Shown here: positions 6,654-11,203 of the stretch, one piece after another | Position numbering within the stretch: position 1 is the first letter of the stretch | How the letters are laid out: each line of letters starts with the position of its first letter | Source: Bacteroidales bacterium | GTDB lineage: Bacteria > Bacteroidota > Bacteroidia > Bacteroidales > VadinHA17 | Direction of reading: 5' to 3' | DNA: 11,203 nt | Assembly (NCBI GenBank): GCA_027451265.1 | Contig: DAIDJT010000057.1 | Coordinates: forward strand, 1-11,203 | Notes under the pieces: generated by a model | Database searches by the model: none | Told to the model about the DNA's origin: nothing | Seen by the model: the letters and a program-made list of their open reading frames with translations, nothing else | Translations under genes and position numbers: made by a program

Positions 6654-7862
6654 TCAGGTCAGTAAGAAGTCTTCAGGTACTTTTACCAGGCGCGCTATGT
6701 CCTGTATCTTTCCCCTTACGTCAAAACCCGAACTGCACTTTACCCTGCATGATTTGCAGTCAGCGCATGGCGCGGCGGGCAGCCCGGACGCTGCAAGAGT
6801 ATTCCTTGCCTGGAGCAGGTTTTTGTATCCGTAAGCATACATATACCCTCTCATGATCATTGGTATGTCAAGGCTGGCGGGGCATTGGGCCAGACACTGG
6901 CCACACTGCTGGCAGAACAATCCTGTTTCTGAAAATGCAAGTGCGTTCTTAAGCTCAGCCATTTCCGCTTCAGTCATTTTCAGATTTTTGATCATTGCCA
7001 GGTTCTTTTGAATCTGTTCTGCTGTTGTCATGCCGGAAACGATTGTCGAGATGTTTGCATTCTGCAAAGCCCATTTCAATGCTGCGTCAGAGCTTATGCC
7101 GGGTCCGCTCTTGTTCCGGAATGCACCGGCGGTAGTCTTCATTGCAACAATGCCCATCCCTGAGGCTGAAGCTTTCGCGATGGCAGCATCGAGAGCCTCT
7201 CTGTTCTGCAGCTTGAAGTTATATGAGATCATCGCGATATCATAGATGCCGGTTGATGCAGCTGCGTCGAGCGCTTCCTCAGTGCCACCGTGTGAGGCTA
7301 TCCCGGTGAATCTGACTTTACCCTGCTGTTTAAGCTGTTCCATTGTCCTCAGGATCTCTTCGTTGCATACAGTCTCCCTTTTGGAAGCATAGGGAAAGAG
7401 TATGATGTCTATTTGATCGAGCCCGAAGCGTCTGAGGCTGCCTTCCGCCTTCTCAAGGTATGCTTTGGCGCTGAACTTGTCAGTCAGCAGGCCTGTCCGG
7501 TTATCAACCTCGTTGCAGGGTGCTGCGGTGGCTACAACGAATGAATCCCTGGGAAAATCCTTCAGGGCTTCACCGATGATGATTTCATTATTCCCCTCGC
7601 CGTAATACGTGGCTGAGAAGAATAGTTTAATGCCGGCATTATATGCGCCTTTGATGAAACTGGGAGTAATCGCGCCACTTGCACCGAGGCTGATAAGTGG
7701 TGCCTGTATTCCGGTACGGCCCAGCACTCTTGCAGGCAGGTCAGCCTGTGAGGCTGATGTTGCAGCTGTAGCCGGAGAGCCTTTGATTACTCCGGGAATA
7801 AATGCTGCGGCGGAAACGCCCAGGAATCCTTTCTTCAGAAATTCACGACGGTCATTGTTCAT
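6654..7862 (-). CDS. Tat-exported aldo/keto reductase-fold protein with two 4Fe-4S motifs and a degenerate catalytic tetrad
   Basis: This 402-residue protein has a twin-arginine signal (DRREFLKKG at 4-12, hydrophobic 13-25), an AKR barrel (about 43-310) and a ferredoxin-like tail. The tail has C317/C320/C323/C327 (CQQCGQCLAQCP) and C366/C369/C372/C376 (CADCKSCRVKC), two CX2CX2CX3C sets that should hold two 4Fe-4S clusters. Export by Tat fits folding with cofactors before transport. The AKR tetrad is mostly gone: in KLFFSATYYGEGN the usual Asp is S83 while Y87 stays; the usual TK after strand 3 reads TAA (A113); and the usual LH reads FP (P157). Normal NADPH-linked carbonyl reduction is therefore doubtful. 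The protein may pass electrons, bind a ligand, or use other residues. GIASHGG (187-193) and later barrel segments remain AKR-like. It is the first gene of the minus-strand block, 168 bp from the divergent fucU. Confidence 0.88.
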   Translation of the reverse strand: MNNDRREFLKKGFLGVSAAAFIPGVIKGSPATAATSASQADLPARVLGRTGIQAPLISLGASGAITPSFIKGAYNAGIKLFFSATYYGEGNNEIIIGEALKDFPRDSFVVATAAPCNEVDNRTGLLTDKFSAKAYLEKAEGSLRRFGLDQIDIILFPYASKRETVCNEEILRTMEQLKQQGKVRFTGIASHGGTEEALDAAASTGIYDIAMISYNFKLQNREALDAAIAKASASGMGIVAMKTTAGAFRNKSGPGISSDAALKWALQNANISTIVSGMTTAEQIQKNLAMIKNLKMTEAEMAELKNALAFSETGLFCQQCGQCLAQCPASLDIPMIMRGYMYAYGYKNLLQARNTLAASGLPAAPCADCKSCRVKCSSGFDVRGKIQDIARLVKVPEDFLLT

Positions 7863-7884
7863 GATGCAGATCTTTTTTGTTGCA

Positions 7885-7900
7885 AGAGCTAATTTGCTCT
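7885..7900. repeat. Inverted repeat AGAGC-N6-GCTCT in the AKR/fucU divergent region
   Basis: AGAGC (7885-7889) and GCTCT (7896-7900) flank TAATTT, 23-38 bp before the Fe-S AKR start codon. The 168-bp divergent region (7863-8030) must hold the promoters of both blocks, but I found no exact TAnnTTTG element in it on either strand. The repeat is a candidate operator because its arms are the same as those at 6581-6594. Confidence 0.3.
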
Positions 7901-8030
7901 CTTGTATTTAAATATGTTATTCTCCGGTCTGCTAATTTATCAAAAACTGAATATTCATGTGCATTTAGAGGCAGGCAATTTTCCACGGTCATCCGAAAAT
8001 TGTAAATTCACCGGTCAAACAACAGTTATT

Positions 8031-8465
8031 ATGCTTAAGGGTATTTCTCCGCTTCTCTCACCTCAGTTGCTTGAGGTTATGGCCCGGATGGGCCACGGTG
8101 ACGAGCTTGTACTGGCTGATGCCCACTTTCCGGGCGAAAGCATCGGGAAGAGGGTGGTAAGGGCAGACGGATTGCGCATTGCCGATCTGCTTGAGGCAAT
8201 AATGCCGCTGTTTGAGCTCGACAGCTATGTCCCTCATTCGTTGATTATGATGGAACCTGTTCCGGGAGACGAACTGGATCCGTCCGTTGAAGGATCATAT
8301 CTGGTGAAAATCAGAAAGGAGGCTCCGGCTGTTTCTCCGGTCAAACGGATTGACAGGTTTGCCTTTTATGAGCGGGCATCAAAGGCTTTTGCCGTTGTCA
8401 TGACAGGCGAGACGTCAAAATACGGTAATATTATTTTGATCAAGGGAGTTACGCCTGTCATGTGA
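8031..8465 (+). CDS. fucU: L-fucose mutarotase family protein (RbsD/FucU)
   Basis: This 144-residue protein interconverts the alpha and beta anomers of a free sugar in the cytoplasm, in E. coli fucose (FucU) or ribose and other pyranoses (RbsD). The start MLKGISPLLSPQLL, the MGHGDELVLADAHFP segment with H22 (catalytic His of the family), and the C-terminal FYERASKAFAVVMTGE...YGNIILIKG are close to FucU, which is also about 140 residues long. The reading frame is open back to 7902, but the conserved N-terminus begins at the ATG at 8031, so that start is chosen; the 43 codons before it resemble no family sequence. No Shine-Dalgarno site is seen. Two esterase genes follow on the same strand, and no other fucose gene is in view. 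Fucose versus rhamnose or another sugar cannot be settled. Confidence 0.9.
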   Translation: MLKGISPLLSPQLLEVMARMGHGDELVLADAHFPGESIGKRVVRADGLRIADLLEAIMPLFELDSYVPHSLIMMEPVPGDELDPSVEGSYLVKIRKEAPAVSPVKRIDRFAFYERASKAFAVVMTGETSKYGNIILIKGVTPVM

Positions 8466-8550
8466 ATTAAAGGTTTATCTTCACCGGATCGCCGGGATTT
8501 CACCTCCCGCAACCTGAAACCAACCTGACAAGAAATTAAATTATAATTGA

Positions 8551-10260
8551 ATGAAAACTATTATCTCAACCGTTCGTTTAGCTGTTTTGGCTTCACTTTT
8601 TCTCACCCTCCTGGCAGGTCCTGCATCTGCCCAGCGCCTCAGGCCCGGACCGCAGGATCTCTCGTTTTTTTCATCTGTTGATGACACTGATCAGCCATAT
8701 TCAGTTTACATCCCCGAAAACTTTGATGAAACCAAAGCCTATCCGCTGGTTGTGTTTCTTCATGGTGCCTGGTCAAACCACCGTCTCGGTATGAGGCGGC
8801 TGTTCGGCGTCGGCAACAGCCAGGGATATGATTTCATCAAACCGGGCAACGTCCCTTTTGAGAATGATGTGGAGGCAACCCGCTACTGGCCTCCTTTCAG
8901 GCCGGTGGATTATATAGCTGCTGCTCCTCTTGCCAGGGGTACGGCCGGCTACCAGGGCATACCGGAACAGGATGTCTATGACATGATTGATGATCTCAAG
9001 GCGCGGTTTCATATTGACAAGGACAGGATATACCTCACCGGGCTCTCCATGGGTGGCGGCGGTACTCTCTGGCTTGGTCTTACCAGGCCTGACGTATGGG
9101 CAGCAATAGCTCCTGTATGCCCGGCTCCGCCAGAAGGAACCATGGAGCTTGCCGGCAATGCATCCAACCTGCCGGTGCATCTCTTCATCGGCGACAAGGA
9201 TTTTCTCTTCCAGACCGCCACTGAATGGAAGATGAAGCTCGGGGAAACAGCCATGAGGCTTGATTATGTGGAGTACCCGGGAGTGGGTCACAACAGCTGG
9301 GAGTGGGCCTACAAGGATGGTTTCATATTTGACTGGTTCTCGCAGTTTAAAAGAGATCCGTACCCCGGGAAGGTTTCATTCACCACAAAGTGGTTCAAAT
9401 ACAACAGTGCTTACTGGGTTACGATTGATGACATTGTTCCGGGGGTAACTGCGACTGCAGAGGCAAGGTTTACCGGCCCTAACGCCATTGCTGTTACAGT
9501 CACGGGAATAAATGCCTTTACACTCCGTCTTGAGGGTCACCCTCAATTCAGCCCTTCAAAAAAGGTGTCAGTAAATGTAAACGGGAAAGCTTTCAGCGTC
9601 AGGAGTGCCGATGCAGTGTCATTCATGCTTTCGGGGGGGGCCTGGGTAAATTCGAAGTTCACGCCGGGGCTTACCGCCAAGCAGAAAGGGGCCGAAGGGC
9701 CTCTGTATGCTGCAGTGGCAGGAAGCCATATCTATGTTTACGGCACAGCCGACAACCCGCCGGCGGACGTGCTGGCAGCCAGGCGCGGGCAGGCCATGGC
9801 CGCCGCCGACTGGACCGGCATGGGAGGCAGAATAATGGTATTCCCGAGGGTGGTGGCTGACAGGGATGTACGGTCAAGTGACTTCGTCAGTTCAAATCTC
9901 ATACTTTTCGGAACCCGCGAAACAAATTCAGTTATAGGGAAGTTTGCTGACAAGCTCCCGATGCATCTTGATCCGAAGGCTGAGAATTATGGACTTGTCT
10001 ATATCTTTCCCATGAACAGGCATTACCTACTTGTTAACTCGGGTTTGCCCTGGTGGACGCAACCGAAGGGCAAGACGGCCCAGGCAGGATTTGCCTTCAG
10101 CGGGACAATTGTGGAAATCCTTAAAAAGTACCAGGATTTCGTTCTCTTCAAAGAGACGCCTGACGATATAATTACCCAGGGCTGTTTTGACAACAACTGG
10201 AAGCTTCCGGCTGATGCAGAAGCGGTATTGAAGGGAGTCGCAACAATAAAACTGAACTAA
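8551..10260 (+). CDS. Secreted two-part esterase: alpha/beta hydrolase plus C-terminal domain
   Basis: This 569-residue protein has a signal peptide (1-27, ending PASAQ). The alpha/beta hydrolase domain (about 35-268) resembles PHB-depolymerase/feruloyl-esterase or prolyl-oligopeptidase-type hydrolases: YPLVVFLHGAW around the oxyanion hole (65-74), nucleophile S166 in GLSMGG, probable acid D217 in IGDKD, and H247 in GVGHNSW. It should cleave carboxyl esters outside the cytoplasm. The remaining 300 residues begin with WFKYNSAYWVTIDDIVPG (281-298), a beta-rich segment, then an alpha/beta segment with NLILFGTRETNSVIGKFADKLP (449-470) and YLLVNSGLPWW (492-502), which resemble C-terminal regions of large hydrolases in Bacteroidota and Planctomycetes; their role is not known to me. 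An eight-G run (9633-9640) lies inside the gene. The stop is 11 bp from the next start, indicating co-transcription with the carboxylesterase gene. Substrate unknown. Confidence 0.85.
   Translation: MKTIISTVRLAVLASLFLTLLAGPASAQRLRPGPQDLSFFSSVDDTDQPYSVYIPENFDETKAYPLVVFLHGAWSNHRLGMRRLFGVGNSQGYDFIKPGNVPFENDVEATRYWPPFRPVDYIAAAPLARGTAGYQGIPEQDVYDMIDDLKARFHIDKDRIYLTGLSMGGGGTLWLGLTRPDVWAAIAPVCPAPPEGTMELAGNASNLPVHLFIGDKDFLFQTATEWKMKLGETAMRLDYVEYPGVGHNSWEWAYKDGFIFDWFSQFKRDPYPGKVSFTTKWFKYNSAYWVTIDDIVPGVTATAEARFTGPNAIAVTVTGINAFTLRLEGHPQFSPSKKVSVNVNGKAFSVRSADAVSFMLSGGAWVNSKFTPGLTAKQKGAEGPLYAAVAGSHIYVYGTADNPPADVLAARRGQAMAAADWTGMGGRIMVFPRVVADRDVRSSDFVSSNLILFGTRETNSVIGKFADKLPMHLDPKAENYGLVYIFPMNRHYLLVNSGLPWWTQPKGKTAQAGFAFSGTIVEILKKYQDFVLFKETPDDIITQGCFDNNWKLPADAEAVLKGVATIKLN
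9633..9640 (+). repeat. Homopolymer run of eight G inside the esterase gene
   Basis: Eight consecutive G fall in codons for S361-G362-G363-A364 of the secreted esterase. A slip of one base here would cut off the last 200 or so residues while leaving the hydrolase domain whole. The frame is intact in this copy. It may be a slippage site or only a sequence-quality weak spot. Confidence 0.5.
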
Positions 10261-10271
10261 AGACAAATACC

Positions 10272-11203
10272 ATGAAAACTTTTGTCGGACTATTGTCATT
10301 TTTAATGATCATGTTTTTTGCAGGATGCGGCGGAGACAGGCTTTCAGAAGCCGCAGCAACGGTTAAGGGTGGTGTTGTGCAGGGGACTGTGGAGGATGGC
10401 ATTGCCGTCTTCAGGGGCATTCCCTTTGCCGCGCCGCCGGTTGGTGACTTACGCTGGAAGGCACCGCAGCCCGTCAAGCCATGGGAGGGTGTACTGGCGG
10501 CGGACAAATTTGCTCCGTCAAGCATCCAGCCTGCCGTTGCATGGATGGGAGAGGTCCCTACTTCGGAAGACTGCCTGTACCTGAACATATGGACTCCTGC
10601 AAAGTCGGCTAAGGAGAAACTGCCGGTCATGGTATGGATCTATGGAGGGGGTTTCGCCTTTGGTGGAACGGCAGGTGCGGTCACCTGGGGAGACCAGATT
10701 GCCAGGCACGGCGTTATACTGGTAAGTATAGCTTATCGTGTAGGTGTGCTGGGATTTATGGCTCATCCTGACCTGACTGCGGAGTCAGAAAACAAAGTAT
10801 CGGGGAATTATGGCCTGCTTGATCAGATTGCAGGGCTGAAATGGGTACAGGAGAATATCCGCGCCTTTGGGGGTGATCCGGCCAGGGTGACAATCTTTGG
10901 CGAATCCGCAGGAGCAATATCTGTCAGCATGCTGTGTGCCTCGCCGCTCGCAAAGGGTCTGTTCGCCGGTGCAATAAGCCAGAGCGGCGGTTCATTCAAC
11001 CCCGTGGGTGACACGAGGGGATCAGGTGATTTCATGCAGACACTTGCCGGCGCCGAGCTGGCCGGTGTGGAGTTTGCAAAAAGAATAGGGGCAAGCTCAA
11101 TTGCTGAGTTACGGGCCATGTCTCCGGATAAATGGCTTACCGACCCGCAGTCACAGATGGGAGGCTTCTGGCCTGTTGCTGACGGCTATGTCATCACTGA
11201 TGA
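10272..11203 (+). CDS. Carboxylesterase type B lipoprotein (3' end outside window)
   Basis: 310 residues are visible; family members usually have about 500, so roughly the last 40 percent lies beyond the window. The ATG at 10272 starts a lipoprotein signal (MKTFVGLLSF.. with lipobox FAGC, C19), which implies anchoring in the inner or outer membrane facing outward. Family signatures are clear: GIPFAAPPVGDLRW (49-62), EDCLYLNIW (99-107), oxyanion-hole GGGF (126-128 region), AYRVG (154-158), and nucleophile elbow GESAGA with S212. The Glu/Asp and His of the triad would be in the missing part. It hydrolyses carboxyl esters, such as aryl or acetyl esters on sugars; the substrate cannot be read. 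It starts 11 bp after the preceding esterase, so both are probably made together. No Shine-Dalgarno site. Confidence 0.93.
   Translation, partial: MKTFVGLLSFLMIMFFAGCGGDRLSEAAATVKGGVVQGTVEDGIAVFRGIPFAAPPVGDLRWKAPQPVKPWEGVLAADKFAPSSIQPAVAWMGEVPTSEDCLYLNIWTPAKSAKEKLPVMVWIYGGGFAFGGTAGAVTWGDQIARHGVILVSIAYRVGVLGFMAHPDLTAESENKVSGNYGLLDQIAGLKWVQENIRAFGGDPARVTIFGESAGAISVSMLCASPLAKGLFAGAISQSGGSFNPVGDTRGSGDFMQTLAGAELAGVEFAKRIGASSIAELRAMSPDKWLTDPQSQMGGFWPVADGYVITD

Noticed and set aside
7902..8030. Upstream extension of the fucU reading frame by 43 codons
   Set aside because: The conserved family N-terminus begins at the ATG at 8031, total length then fits the family, and the extension has no family-like sequence and overlaps the divergent promoter region.
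8493..8509. CGGGA / TCCCG hairpin between fucU and the esterase gene
   Set aside because: The stem is only 5 bp with a 7-base loop and no T run follows, so it is not a credible terminator.
8773..9291. 172-codon open frame on the minus strand inside the esterase gene
   Set aside because: It is antisense to the well-supported hydrolase domain, has no recognisable motif, and looks like a codon-usage shadow.
10172..10630. 152-codon open frame on the minus strand across the esterase/carboxylesterase junction
   Set aside because: It crosses two supported plus-strand genes and has no family signature.
1..11203. Search for CRISPR arrays, insertion sequences, toxin-antitoxin pairs, phage or defence genes
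   Set aside because: No spaced direct repeats, transposase motifs, integrase or known defence domains were seen; all sizeable frames are explained by metabolic, envelope and regulatory genes.

Overview
The window looks like chromosomal DNA of a member of the Bacteroidota, probably an uncultured or environmental Bacteroidales-type organism. The start codons lack Shine-Dalgarno sequences and sit behind A/T-rich leaders. A TTTG-N20-TACATTTG element, matching the Bacteroidota TTTG / TAnnTTTG promoter, stands before the tRNA gene. The protein families (LytS-type kinase with FG-GAP-like repeats, OmpA with a lectin-like middle domain, Tat-exported aldo/keto reductase with ferredoxin tail, lipoprotein carboxylesterase) are common in that phylum. 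This taxonomic call is an inference. No mobile element, CRISPR array, phage gene or recognisable defence system was seen.

Layout. 1-387 (+) is the C-terminal part of a rhodanese-like protein whose catalytic Cys is replaced by Ser. 391-580 is a tRNA-Arg(CCU) unit with promoter, gene and a terminator hairpin that also closes the convergent block. 586-7862 is a run of six minus-strand genes. Read in the direction of transcription they are: a Tat-exported, Fe-S-containing but catalytically degenerate aldo/keto reductase; a small AKR with an intact tetrad; an AraC-type regulator; an OmpA-family envelope protein; a secreted DUF3108/TapB-like protein; and a histidine kinase with a periplasmic calcium-repeat sensor. 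8031-11203 (+) is a divergent block of fucU (fucose mutarotase family), a two-part secreted esterase, and a carboxylesterase type B lipoprotein cut by the window end.

How the genes may work together. The AKR-AraC part looks like a small regulated carbonyl or sugar reduction locus. The OmpA, TapB-like and kinase genes have short gaps (62 and 65 bp) and all concern the cell envelope, so co-transcription is plausible. fucU beside two exported esterases suggests removal of acyl or aryl esters from a deoxysugar-containing polysaccharide, followed by cytoplasmic use of the freed sugar. No transporter, glycosidase or isomerase is in view to confirm this. The most unusual points are the AKR fold that has lost three of four catalytic residues while keeping two 4Fe-4S motifs, the Cys-to-Ser rhodanese, and the orphan FG-GAP/LytS-type kinase.
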